Translations under genes and position numbers: made by a program | In this document: positions 52,545 through 62,457 of the stretch, in pieces | How positions within the stretch are numbered: position 1 is the first letter of the stretch | How the letters are laid out: every line of letters begins with the position of its first letter | From: CAIYRG01 sp963747255 | GTDB taxonomy: Bacteria > Pseudomonadota > Alphaproteobacteria > Micropepsales > Micropepsaceae | NCBI GenBank assembly: GCA_963747255.1 | Contig: CAVVEG010000012.1 | Location: 62,001-126,000, forward strand | Length of the DNA: 64,000 nucleotides | Direction: 5' to 3' | Notes under the pieces: model-generated | What the model saw: the letters and a program-made list of their open reading frames with translations, nothing else | What the model was told of the DNA's origin: nothing | The model's database searches: none

Positions 52545-53037
52545 AACGTTTCTTCGGCACACCGGCGACGGACTATCTGCCCGCACTGGGCCTGCTCGCT
52601 GTAACACTTATCTATCTTGCGACCGCCTATGGCTACAGCCCGGATGCGCGTGCCGTTCCGGCAGGCGTCGCATGGGTGATGCTGGTGCTCGTCATTCTTG
52701 ACCTTGTCTCGCGTACCCGAACGGGCATCGGACTGGCTTTGATGCGTTGGCTGAATCCGGCGGGCGATCCGGCAAAGCAGGAAACGGTCAAACACTACCC
52801 CCTGCTGAAACAACTGGTTGCCGTCGCGTGGATTGCGGGTTTTGCGGCCGCGCTGGTGCTTATCGGGATTTTTATGCGGTACCACTCTATGTCTTTGCGT
52901 CCCTGTATTTTCAGGGGCGGCGTCCCCTGCTCGTTTGTCTCGGAATCAGCGCCGCCGCAACAGCGATGATCTGGCTGCTGTTCGCCGTTGTCCTGCGCCT
53001 GGAACTCTATCCGGGCATTCTGTTTGGAGGAGTTTGA
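52541..53037 (+). CDS. tctB: Tripartite tricarboxylate transporter small permease TctB (one indel)
   Basis: Small four-span membrane subunit, about 165 residues. The first part (YLPALGLLAVTLIYLATAYG, GVAWVMLVLVILDLVS) and the last part (LLVCLGISAAATAMIWLLFA, VLRLELYPGILFGGV) are in different frames. The break is at GGG, 52865-52867; one more G joins ALVLIG to DFYAVPLYVFASLYFQGRR. GTG start overlaps the tctA stop, the TGA is at 53035. Identification rests on topology and position next to tctA. Confidence 0.85.
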
Positions 53038-53044
53038 AAAGCGC

Positions 53045-54562
53045 ATGACTGAAGCGGAAGGCGGCCGGATTTTCTTTTCCAGCAAGGGCCGAACTCTTGA
53101 AGGTGAGGATGAGATTGTCATTCTTTCCGTTGGCGTCGACATAGGCTCCTCGACTTCTCATCTGGTGTTTTCACGCATCGTGCTGGAGCGGCTCGACAGC
53201 CGATATGTCGTCACAACACGTGAGACCTTCTACGAGTCCGACATTCTTCTGACGCCGTACACGGATGAGGAAAACATCGATGCGGAGAAGCTCGGCGCCT
53301 TCATCCGCAAACAATACGAATTCGCGAAGGTGCAGCCGGATGAAATCGACACGGGAGCCCTGATTCTGACCGGGGTTGCAGTGCGGCGCAGAAACGCGCG
53401 TGCCATCGCGGATCTTTTTGCCGGCGAGGCCGGTAAACTCGTCGCGGTCAGTGCGGGTGACAGCCTGGAAACGGTGATGGCGGCCTATGGTTCGGGCGCG
53501 GTGCAGCGTTCGGTCCGGGATGGCGCCTGTATCATGAACATCGACGTCGGCGGGGGAACATCAAAAATCGCTGTTTGCAAGGACGGCAAAGTGATCGACC
53601 TTACGGCTGTCGATGTCGGTGCGCGGCTGGTTGTCACTGATACCGACGGGCGGATCGTGCGGTTGGAAGAAGCCGGGCGGCAATTCGGCGCAGAACTGGG
53701 GTGGAAGCTGTCAGTCGGCTCGGCATTTACCGCCGGGCAGGAACAGGCGCTCGTGGCACAAATGGCCGACCGGCTGTTCGAAGCGGCGCTGGGTGGCTTG
53801 CCGGCAATTGGCGCAACCTCACTCCTGCGGCTCGATCCGCTCGCCAGTGGCGCGAAGATCGATGAGGTAACGATTTCCGGCGGTGTTTCCGAATTCGTAT
53901 ATGGCAATGAGACAGGCAATTTCGGCGACCTCGGGCCGCAACTGGCGCAAGAAATCCGCAAGCGCGTTGATGCCTGGGGCCCCAAACTGGAGCGGCCGAA
54001 TGAAGGCATTCGTGCCACTGTAATCGGTGCTTCGCAATATACGACGCAGGTCAGCGGCAGCACGATCCACGTTTGGCCGATGGAAATTCTTCCTTTGCGC
54101 AACGTGCCCGTAATCGCACCAGAATTGGAATTTGGCGAGGAAATCGATTCGAATGCGGTAGCGGGAGTGGTTCGCCGCATGCTGAAGCGCCTTGATCTCG
54201 CGGGCGGTGAAAAACCAGTCGCTGTCTTCGTGCCATGGCGGGGATCCGCAACCTTTGCCCGTCTGGATTCCTTCTGCCGCGGCATTGTGGACGGATTATC
54301 GGAAATCGTATCGCATGGTCATCCGATCATTCTGGTCGGCGATGGCGATGTCGGCGGACTCGTCGGCATACATCTGCGCGAGGAGATGAAGCTGCTCTGT
54401 CCGATCGTATCGATCGACGGCCTGGAATTGAAGGAGTTCGACTACATCGATATCGGCGCGATGCTCGAAGCGTCCGGCGCGGTGCCGGTGGTGATCAAAT
54501 CACTGATCTTTCCGGCGACGGCTGCACTGGGCAGAGCCGCGAAGGTATCCGAGCCGGCATAG
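53045..54562 (+). CDS. eutA: EutA-family reactivating factor, no cognate lyase in the window
   Basis: Actin/Hsp70-fold protein of about 505 residues matching EutA, the ATPase that releases damaged cobalamin from ethanolamine ammonia-lyase. Phosphate-1 is VDIGSST (residues 31-37), the phosphate-2 is MNIDVGGGTSKIAVC, and SGGVSEFVYG, RATVIGASQYTTQVSGSTI and DYIDIGAMLEASGAVPVVIK line up along E. coli EutA. No eutB, eutC or cobalamin gene is seen here; the neighbours are a carboxylate transporter and oxidoreductases. It may serve another cobalamin enzyme elsewhere. The GGAGGAG at 53026-53032 is rather distant from the ATG. Confidence 0.85.
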   Translation: MTEAEGGRIFFSSKGRTLEGEDEIVILSVGVDIGSSTSHLVFSRIVLERLDSRYVVTTRETFYESDILLTPYTDEENIDAEKLGAFIRKQYEFAKVQPDEIDTGALILTGVAVRRRNARAIADLFAGEAGKLVAVSAGDSLETVMAAYGSGAVQRSVRDGACIMNIDVGGGTSKIAVCKDGKVIDLTAVDVGARLVVTDTDGRIVRLEEAGRQFGAELGWKLSVGSAFTAGQEQALVAQMADRLFEAALGGLPAIGATSLLRLDPLASGAKIDEVTISGGVSEFVYGNETGNFGDLGPQLAQEIRKRVDAWGPKLERPNEGIRATVIGASQYTTQVSGSTIHVWPMEILPLRNVPVIAPELEFGEEIDSNAVAGVVRRMLKRLDLAGGEKPVAVFVPWRGSATFARLDSFCRGIVDGLSEIVSHGHPIILVGDGDVGGLVGIHLREEMKLLCPIVSIDGLELKEFDYIDIGAMLEASGAVPVVIKSLIFPATAALGRAAKVSEPA

Positions 54563-54580
54563 CCGCCTGACTGGAAAGCC

Positions 54581-54943
54581 TTACACAGACCTCTCCTGCC
54601 AGAGACCCAAAACCGCCCCGGTCGGGTCCTGGATTATCGAAAAGGAACCGGCACTGGGGATTTCCGTCACATCCCGGATGACGGTCGCTCCAAGCGATTT
54701 TGCTTTCTGCGTTGCCGTCCTGACATCCTGGACTTGTGCATATGGGATCCACGCCGACGGAGCGCCCTGCATGGGGTGCTGCATCATCCCGCCGCCGGTT
54801 CCCTGACCAACTTCGATCATTGTGTAGGTCATGTTGCCCATGTCTCTGTCAACCAGCTTCCAGTCGAACAACGAGCCATAAAACGACTTCGCGCGGCCAA
54901 CATCGGAACTGGCGAGTTCAATGTGCACGAACGGATTGGGCAT
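54581..54943 (-). CDS. VOC-superfamily protein (glyoxalase-like)
   Basis: A 120-residue vicinal-oxygen-chelate fold protein. N-terminal FVHIELASSDVGRAKSFYGS and C-terminal FSIIQDPTGAVLGLWQ are the two beta-alpha-beta3 modules; the middle is PSAWIPYAQVQDVRTATQKA. It resembles the subgroup annotated as enzyme-like antibiotic or glyoxalase relatives; the metal set is incomplete, so catalysis is uncertain. The ATG at 54943 has a GGAG site seven bases upstream. It converges on eutA. Confidence 0.85.
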   Translation of the reverse strand: MPNPFVHIELASSDVGRAKSFYGSLFDWKLVDRDMGNMTYTMIEVGQGTGGGMMQHPMQGAPSAWIPYAQVQDVRTATQKAKSLGATVIRDVTEIPSAGSFSIIQDPTGAVLGLWQERSV

Positions 54944-55018
54944 GAGAGTGCTCCGTGTGAGCAATGAAGAAGCAGGCCTTATAGCCGACTTGCTGACGCT
55001 ATTATGACGCCTTGCACA

Positions 55019-56472
55019 TCACCGCGGGAGGATTGAGGAACCGATAAGGAACTCGTCAACGGCTCTGGCGGCCTGACGGCCCTCGCGGATCGCCCAGACA
55101 ACCAGCGATTGCCCGCGCCGCATGTCTCCGCAGGAGAAAATATTCGCTGCTGATGTCTGGTAGTCAATTGTGTTCGCCCGGACGTTGCCTCGCGGGTCCA
55201 GCGCCACGCCGGACTGCTCCAGCAATCCCCGCTTATTCGGACCGAGAAAGCCCATGGCCAGAAGCACGAGATCTGTCTTTCAGGTCAAATCTACTGTCCT
55301 CGATTTCCTTCATCTGAAACCGGCCGGATTGGTCCTTCACCCAATCAACTCGCACACATTCCAGCGTTTCGATCCTGCCATTCGCACCGCGTGCTCTTTT
55401 CGTCAGCACCGCCCAATCGCGATCACAGCCTTCTTCCTGCGATGACGAGGTACGCAACTTCAGCGGCCAGTCCGGCCATGTCAGTGCTTTGTTCTCTCGT
55501 TCCGGAGGCATGAGGAGGATTTCGAGCTGGGTTATCGACGCCGCGCCCTGTCGATTCGCAGTGCCGATGCAGTCAGACCCCGTATCTCCACCGCCGATGA
55601 CGATCACATGCTTGCCTTTCGCGGTAATCGTACCGTACGGTGCCGCACGGGCTTCGTCATCGCCAGCCACACGTTTGTTCTGCTGCGTCAGATAGTCCAT
55701 TGCGAAATGGATGCCGGATAGTTCGCGCCCAGGCACTTCCAGATCGCGTGGCGCCTCCGCGCCACAGGACAGTCACGACGGCGTCGTAGGTCTGCATGAT
55801 GGAGGATAGCGACAAATTCACGCCGACCTCGACACCCGGGCGGAACTCGACACCCTCCGCTTCCATCTGGCGCATCCGCCGGTCGATCAGTCGCTTTTCC
55901 ATTTTGAAATCAGGAATGCCGTAGCGCAGCAGCCCACCGACGCGATCATTCTTTTCGAACAAAGTAACGGCGTGACCCGCGCGCGCGAGTTGCTGCGCAC
56001 AAGCGAGCCCTGCCGGACCCGAACCGATAACGGCAGCACGCTTCCCGGATTTTTCAGGTGCGAGATAGGGGTGAATCCAACCCTCCTCCCAGCCGCGATC
56101 GACAATCTCGCATTCGATTGTCTTGATCGTGACAGGATTGTCTTCAATGTTCAGCGTGCAGGCGGCTTCGCAGGGTGCAGGGCAGATACGGCCGGTAAAT
56201 TCCGGAAAATTGTTGGTCGAGTGCAGCATTTCCAGAGCTGTCTTCCACTGATCGCGATGGACGAGATTGTTCCAGTCCGGAATCAGGTTGTTGACCGGAC
56301 AACCCTGGTGGCAGAATGGAATTCCGCAATCCATGCAGCGTGCGGCCTGCTCCGAAACCTGCGGGAAAGGAAGTGGCTTTACGAATTCCTTCCAGGTCCG
56401 TTTTCGCGCTTCGGGTTTTTCATACCCACGGTCCTGGCGCGCGATTTCGATAAATCCCGTCAGCTTGCCCAT
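55019..56472 (-). CDS. gltD: Glutamate synthase small subunit GltD (two indels)
   Basis: NADPH-oxidising FAD/Fe-S subunit that feeds electrons to GltB. Iron-sulfur cysteines CMDCGIPFCHQGCPVNN and RICPAPCEAACTLN, FAD motif AAVIGSGPAGLACAQQLARA and NADPH motif HVIVIGGGDTGSDCIGTANR are in order. The frame changes twice: at about 55767 (one extra C, joining VVTV to CGAEAPRDLEVPGREL) and at about 55278 (one extra base, joining DLK to TDLVLLAMGFLGP). Corrected length about 484 residues. Follows gltB by four bases. Confidence 0.92.
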
Positions 56473-56476
56473 ACTG

Positions 56477-59400
56477 TTACTCGGCAGCCGCGCGGCGCTC
56501 TGATTGCAATTCGAGCAAAGCGCGACGGAAATCGAGCGGCATCACCTTGACAAAACTGGTACGCGACTCATCCCAGTTTTCGAGAATTTCCCGTGCACGC
56601 CGGCTGCCGGTATAAAGGAGATGGCGCTCGATCAGGATCAGAAGCCGTTCGGCGTCGAAGCGCAGCATATCGCCCATGCCGCTGTCATAGGCCGAAATTG
56701 ATTTCTGGCGCGGACGTTCGGGATCGTCGATGGCGCCTGAAGCGGCCGAAACCGGTTCCAGCATCACCATGGCGGTGTTGCACAGACCCCGAAACCGCCT
56801 CTCCGGATCGTAGACATAAGCGATACCGCCCGACATTCCTGCAGCGAAATTGCGCCCGATTTCACCGAGCACTGCAACCACCCCGCCCGTCATGTACTCG
56901 CAGGCATGATCGCCGGTGCCTTCCACCACAGCGACGGCGCCGGAGTTGCGCACGGCGAAGCGCTCACCAGCGACACCTTCGAAATAGGCTTCGCCACAAA
57001 TTGCGCCGTAAAGCACAGTGTTTCCGATGATGATATTCTTCGTCGGATCGCGCCGTGCCTGTTTCGGCTGGCGTACCACGACGCGGCCTCCGGAAAGGCC
57101 TTTGCCCACATAGTCGTTGGCATCGCCGGTGAGTTCCAGACTCACTCCGCGTGCAAGGAAGGCACCGAAGCTCTGACCCGCCGTTCCCGTCACGTGAACT
57201 GCAATTGTGTCCTCCGGCAATCCCGTGTGGCCATACCGCAGAGCCACTTCACCCGACAGCATCGCGCCAACCGTGCGATTCACGTTGCGGATTGAATGGT
57301 GGATTCTCACGGGATGGCCTTTTTCCAGGGCCGGACGGGCCTCGGCAATCAGCTCGTGATCCAGCGCCTTTTCCAGCCCATGATTTTGCGATTCAGAATG
57401 GTGGATGGCCACGCCCGGTTTGGCCTTGACCTCGTGCAGAACCTTCGACAGATCGATGCCCCGTGCTTTCCAATGCGACAGCACGCGCTGCGCGTCGATG
57501 CGGTCCACCCGGCCGATCATCTCGTCGAAGGTTCGGAATCCCAGTTTGGCCATGATTTCGCGCACTTCGTCCGCGACGAAAAAGAAATAATTGATCAGGT
57601 GCTCCGGTGCCCCGGTGAACTTCTGGCGCAGCACGGGATCCTGGGTGGCGACGCCGACGGGACATGTATTGAGATGGCACTTGCGCATCATGATACAGCC
57701 AAGAGCAATCAGCGGAGCCGTGGCGAAACCGAATTCATCGGCACCCAGCAGCGCCCCGATGGCGACGTCACGCCCGGTACGCAGCCCGCCATCGACCTGA
57801 ACGGCAATTCGTCCGCGCAATCCATTCAGAACGAGCGTCTGCTGCGTTTCCGCCAGACCGATTTCCCACGGCGCGCCCGCGTGTGTCAGCGATGTCAGCG
57901 GCGAAGCACCCGTGCCACCCTCATATCCAGCGATCGTGACGTGGTCAGAGCGCGCTTTTGACACGCCAGCCGCCACGGTTCCGACACCAACTTCGGAAAC
58001 CAGTTTCACGGAAATTCGAGCGCGTGGATTGGCGTTCTTGAGATCGTGGATCAGCTGCGCAAGATCCTCAATCGAATAGATGTCATGGTGCGGCGGTGGG
58101 GAAATCAGACCAACGCCGGGCGTCGAGTGCCGCACCTTCGCAATGTCCTTGCTGACTTTATGGCCCGGGAGCTGGCCACCTTCACCGGGTTTGGCGCCCT
58201 GCGCAATTTTGATCTGCAAATCGTCCGCATTGACGAGGTATTCAATCGTCACGCCAAAGCGGCCGGACGCGACCTGTTTGATCCGTGAGCGCATCGAATC
58301 ACCGTTGGGCAGCGGTCTGTAACGATCGGCTTCCTCACCGCCTTCGCCGGTATTCGACCGTCCTCCGATCCGGTTCATGGCGATCGCAAGCGTCGTATGA
58401 GCCTCGCGTGAAATCGAACCAAAACTCATTGCCCCGGTCGAAAAGCGCTTGACGATGCTTGCGGCGGGTTCAACTTCGTCCAATGGCACGGGCTCGTCCG
58501 CCCATTTCAAATCCATCAGTCCACGGATTGTGAGCAGCCGCTCGTTCTGCCGATTGATGCTCTCCGCGAAGGACTGGTATTCGGAAGGCAGATTGCCGCG
58601 CACCGCGTGCTGCAGGTTCGCGACCGATTCCGGTGTCCAGGCATGGTCCTCGCCGCGAATGCGGAAGGCGTAATCGCCACCCACGTCCAGCATGTTGCGG
58701 TAGATCAGCTTGTTGCCATAGGCATCGGAATGGCGCCGGACGCATTCCTCGGCAATTTCGCGCAGCCCGGCCCCTTCGATCGGAACCGCTGTTCCGGTGA
58801 AGTATTTTTCAACGAATTCCGACGACAGACCGACAGCGTCGAATATCTGCGCTCCGCAATAGGACTGGTAGGTAGAAATGCCCATTTTGGACATTACCTT
58901 CAGAATGCCTTTGCCGATCGCTTTGATGTAATTCTTCTGCACATCATACGGCTTCAGCAAGAGCCCATTCTGGATGCGAATCTGCTCAAGCGTTTCGAAC
59001 GCCAAATAAGGATTGACGGCCTCCGCGCCATAACCCGCCAGCGCACAGAAATGATGCACCTCGCGGGCTTCTCCCGTCTCCACCACGAGTCCCGTCTGCA
59101 TCCTTAGTCCCTGCCGGATGAGGTGGTGGTGAACCGCCGCCGTCGAAAGCAGCGCTGGTACAGGAATCTGATCCGCCGACACCGCGCGGTCGGAAAGAAT
59201 CAAGATATTGTTGTCGGCGAGAACCGCTTCCGTCGCTTCACGGCAGATGCGATCCATGGCCCTTTCGAGTCCTGTGGCGCCCTCGGAGGCGGGCCAGGTG
59301 CAGTCAATCGTCGCCGTACGGAAGGCCCCGTCCAGTAATTCCGAAATGGCGCGGATCTTTTCCAGATCGGCATTGGTCAACACGGGTTGCGCAACTTCCA

Positions 59401-61108
59401 GGCGCTTGTGCGTGCCTGCATCCCGGCCAAAGAGGTTCGGCCGGGGGCCAATGATCGAGACCAGCGATGTCACCAACTCTTCGCGGATGGCATCGAGGGG
59501 TGGATTGGTTACCTGCGCGAAATTCTGGTGAAAATAACTATAGAGCAGCTGGGGGCGTTTTGACAGAACCGCAATCGGCTTGTCCGTCCCCATGGAGCCG
59601 ACCGGGTCGTCGCCTTCGTTTGCCATCGGCTCCAGGAAGAACTGCAGATCCTCCTGCGTGTAACCAAACGCCTGTTGACGGTCGAGCAGTGCGGAAGGAT
59701 CGTTGGAAGGTGCAAGAAGCGGCGGCTCCGGCAATTCGGGTAATTCGTGCAACTTGAATTGCGTGTTCTTGAGCCATTCCTCATAAGGCTCGGCATCGGC
59801 CAGACTGCGCTTGATTTCCTCGTCCTCTATAATCCGGCCCTGCTCGGTGTCGATCAGCAGCATCTTGCCCGGCTGCAGCCGCCACTTACGCACGATTTTT
59901 TCTTCCGGAATGGGAAGAACACCCGCTTCAGAGGCCATGATGACATGGTCATCGTCGGTGACGATGAAACGCGCCGGGCGAAGACCATTGCGGTCCAGCG
60001 TTGCGCCGATCTGGCGCCCATCGGTAAAGGCGATATCGGCCGGACCGTCCCACGGCTCCATCAGGGCGGCATGGTATTCGTAAAAGGCCCGCCGCTTTGG
60101 TTCCATCTGCGGATTACCGGCCCAGGCTTCCGGTATCAGCATCATCATGGCGTGAGCCAAGGGATAACCGCCCGCGACCAGCAGTTCGAGAGCGTTGTCC
60201 ACACACGCTGTGTCCGATTGCCCGTGCGGAATAAGTGGCCACATTTTGTCGAGGTCAGGACCGAGCAATTCGGATTCCATCGTACGGCGCCGCGCATTCA
60301 TCCAGTTGACGTTGCCGCGCACGGTATTGATTTCGCCATTGTGCGCGATGAAACGATAGGGATGCGCCAACCGCCAGGACGGGAAAGTGTTGGTGGAAAA
60401 GCGCTGATGCACCAGCGCAAGCGCCAACTCGGTCAGCGGATTGCGCAAATCGCAATAAAAGCTCTCGACATTCGGCGCCAGCAGCAAACCTTTGTACACA
60501 ACTGTCCGCGTAGAAAAGGAGGGAATGTAATATTCCCGCAACTCCGGTAGCCGGTGCTTCCTGGCGAGTTCCGCCAGGGGATTCTGGATCTGCTTGCGGA
60601 TCGTCAACAGTTTGCGTTCGAAAGCATCCTGGCCTTTCGTACGTAATCCTCTGGCAACAATGGCTTGCCGTATCACGGGCATCGACTTCAGCACTGTCTG
60701 GCCAAGACCGGCTATATCCGTCGGCACATCCCTCCAACCGAGCAAAATCTGCCCCTCTACTTTGACGAAATGCCCGAAGCGGCGAATGGCGAAGTCGCGC
60801 GCTTTCATATCCTGCGGCAGGAAACACATCGCCACGGCGTATCCGCCCGGTTGTGGCAGCGTCAGGTTGTTTTGTTCCCCCCAATCGCGCAGCAGCCGGT
60901 CGGGAGTCTGAATAAGACATCCTGCGCCGTCGCCGACCAACGGGTCTGCGCCAACCGCACCCCGATGATCGAGGTTGAGCAGGATCTGAAGCGCGTCGCG
61001 GATCAGGGCATTCGATTTGCGGCCCTTAATATTGACCACAAATCCAACACCGCACGCGTCATGCTCATTCCGCGGGTCGTATAGACCCTGTTTCTCCGGC
61101 AGCCCCAT
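56477..61108 (-). CDS. gltB: Glutamate synthase large subunit GltB
   Basis: Makes two glutamates from glutamine and 2-oxoglutarate (GOGAT). N-terminal glutamine amidotransferase with Cys in DACGVGFV near residue 20, the central and FMN domain (GGQLPGHKVSKDIAKVRHS, GGRSNTGEGGEEADR), the 3Fe-4S cysteines in CHLNTCPVGVATQD, and a C-terminal beta-helix (GLSGGRVVVRQP, GGVVAVLGEIGRNFAAGMSG). 1,543 residues and completely intact, in contrast to neighbouring genes. ATG at 61108 with AAGGG upstream; gltD follows in the same operon. Confidence 0.96.
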   Translation of the reverse strand: MGLPEKQGLYDPRNEHDACGVGFVVNIKGRKSNALIRDALQILLNLDHRGAVGADPLVGDGAGCLIQTPDRLLRDWGEQNNLTLPQPGGYAVAMCFLPQDMKARDFAIRRFGHFVKVEGQILLGWRDVPTDIAGLGQTVLKSMPVIRQAIVARGLRTKGQDAFERKLLTIRKQIQNPLAELARKHRLPELREYYIPSFSTRTVVYKGLLLAPNVESFYCDLRNPLTELALALVHQRFSTNTFPSWRLAHPYRFIAHNGEINTVRGNVNWMNARRRTMESELLGPDLDKMWPLIPHGQSDTACVDNALELLVAGGYPLAHAMMMLIPEAWAGNPQMEPKRRAFYEYHAALMEPWDGPADIAFTDGRQIGATLDRNGLRPARFIVTDDDHVIMASEAGVLPIPEEKIVRKWRLQPGKMLLIDTEQGRIIEDEEIKRSLADAEPYEEWLKNTQFKLHELPELPEPPLLAPSNDPSALLDRQQAFGYTQEDLQFFLEPMANEGDDPVGSMGTDKPIAVLSKRPQLLYSYFHQNFAQVTNPPLDAIREELVTSLVSIIGPRPNLFGRDAGTHKRLEVAQPVLTNADLEKIRAISELLDGAFRTATIDCTWPASEGATGLERAMDRICREATEAVLADNNILILSDRAVSADQIPVPALLSTAAVHHHLIRQGLRMQTGLVVETGEAREVHHFCALAGYGAEAVNPYLAFETLEQIRIQNGLLLKPYDVQKNYIKAIGKGILKVMSKMGISTYQSYCGAQIFDAVGLSSEFVEKYFTGTAVPIEGAGLREIAEECVRRHSDAYGNKLIYRNMLDVGGDYAFRIRGEDHAWTPESVANLQHAVRGNLPSEYQSFAESINRQNERLLTIRGLMDLKWADEPVPLDEVEPAASIVKRFSTGAMSFGSISREAHTTLAIAMNRIGGRSNTGEGGEEADRYRPLPNGDSMRSRIKQVASGRFGVTIEYLVNADDLQIKIAQGAKPGEGGQLPGHKVSKDIAKVRHSTPGVGLISPPPHHDIYSIEDLAQLIHDLKNANPRARISVKLVSEVGVGTVAAGVSKARSDHVTIAGYEGGTGASPLTSLTHAGAPWEIGLAETQQTLVLNGLRGRIAVQVDGGLRTGRDVAIGALLGADEFGFATAPLIALGCIMMRKCHLNTCPVGVATQDPVLRQKFTGAPEHLINYFFFVADEVREIMAKLGFRTFDEMIGRVDRIDAQRVLSHWKARGIDLSKVLHEVKAKPGVAIHHSESQNHGLEKALDHELIAEARPALEKGHPVRIHHSIRNVNRTVGAMLSGEVALRYGHTGLPEDTIAVHVTGTAGQSFGAFLARGVSLELTGDANDYVGKGLSGGRVVVRQPKQARRDPTKNIIIGNTVLYGAICGEAYFEGVAGERFAVRNSGAVAVVEGTGDHACEYMTGGVVAVLGEIGRNFAAGMSGGIAYVYDPERRFRGLCNTAMVMLEPVSAASGAIDDPERPRQKSISAYDSGMGDMLRFDAERLLILIERHLLYTGSRRAREILENWDESRTSFVKVMPLDFRRALLELQSERRAAAE

Positions 61109-61195
61109 CAAACTGGCCCTTGGTCCGCTGGCTCAAAAGACTTCTGATCTGCGAGTAGCAGTCTGTTCACATTCTCGCAATGCAACAAATATGCC

Positions 61196-62441
61196 TTAAC
61201 CTCGCGAGCCTTTAAGGGCGGGCTGCCGGCCCATCGCGAGGTACGCAAGCGCTGCACAAACAGGAGGCACAGCGGCGATTAAAAACAGCGTTTTGACCTC
61301 CATCCCCGCACCCAAAAGGACACCACCCGTCAGACCGCCCACAATGGATCCAACCCGTCCAACGGCAAGGGCCCAGCCGACGCCGGTTGCGCGCATGGAT
61401 GCCGGATAATATTTCGCCGCGACCCCATTGTTGCAGTTTTGCGATCCAATGGTACCGATGCCGCATAGGGTGACAACAACCAGAGTAACAGGCAATGAAG
61501 ACCCAGCGAGGCCGATCACCGCAACGCAAACGGCGGCGCCCGCAAAGGCAGCGCCCAGCACGGGTTGGGGCCCGAAGCGGTCTACAAGGGGGCCCAGTCC
61601 GAACGCTCCCGCAACGCCACCAAACTGGAGCAGCGATGTGGCTATCACAGCCCACTGGATCGAGATGCCTTGTGCGCTGATCGTGGTGGGCAGCCAGCTG
61701 GTAAGAAAGTACAGCTCCATCAGGTTCATAAAAAACACGAACCAGAAAAGAGCGGTGACGAAGGCTCGCCCCTCGCGAAAAAGCTCCTTGACCGGAAGCA
61801 AATTCACCTGAGTGCGCAGGGGACGGTAGCGTTTCAGGCATCCCGATCAGAAGAAACGGGACGAGCAACAATCCCAGGCCGCCGCAGAACAGAAAGACGG
61901 AACCCCAGCCATAAACAGGCATCAGCTTTGCCGTGATAAGTCCGCCCACAGCGGCGCCGATTGAAAAGCTGGCGAAATTTACAGTGACGGCCGTAGCCCG
62001 CTTTTCTGCCGGACTGAATTCCGCCGTCAGCGCAATCGTGTTTGGCATCGCCCCTCCGAGCCCAAGGCCGGTGAGAAAGCGCAGCACGACAAGCTCGCTG
62101 AGGGACGTTGCGGCCGCGGTGGCGATGGTCAGGATTCCGAACAACAGCACCGACCAGAGCACCACGCGCTTTCGGCCGACGAGATCGGCCAACGGAGCTA
62201 TCAGAAAAGCGCCCAGCATCAGTCCAAACAGCGCGGCACCAACCGCCGGACCCAATGCCCCAGGCGCGATATGCCAATCCGCCGCAATACCGGGCACGAC
62301 ATAGCCCATGAATTGGCCGTCATAGCCTTCGACGAACAGACATGCGCTGCACAGGGCGAGGGGACCCCAGCGGAAGCGCTCTGTTGCTCCAGCGGTCGGT
62401 GCGACGAGCCCAGTGCCTTCCGGAACGGCAATATTCGACAT
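61196..62441 (-). CDS. MFS transporter, aromatic acid:H+ symporter type (one indel)
   Basis: Twelve-span major facilitator. The first half has VEGYDGQFMGYVVPGIAADW and GAFLIAPLADLVGRKRVVLW (MFS motif A), LGGAMPNTIALTAEFSPAEK; the second half has FFMNLMELYFLTSWLPTTIS and ASMRATGVGWALAVGRVGSI. The pattern is that of AAHS proteins such as PcaK/BenK that take up aromatic acids. The frame changes at the CCCC run (61820-61823, minus strand), where three C would join PETLPS to LRTQVNLLPV. Corrected length is about 415 residues. Start ATG at 62441 is chosen to avoid overlap with the upstream MFS gene. Confidence 0.87.
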
Positions 62442-62457
62442 CAACAATGCCCCGATT

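Noticed and set aside
51767..52969. 400-codon plus-strand frame overlapping tctA and tctB
   Set aside because: Only its last part is real tctB; the first part is tctA read one frame off.
53045..54562. EutA gene as an FtsA or Hsp70 relative
   Set aside because: It shares the actin-type ATPase fold, but the order SGGVSE, RATVIGA and the end DYIDIG...VPVVIKSL follow EutA specifically.
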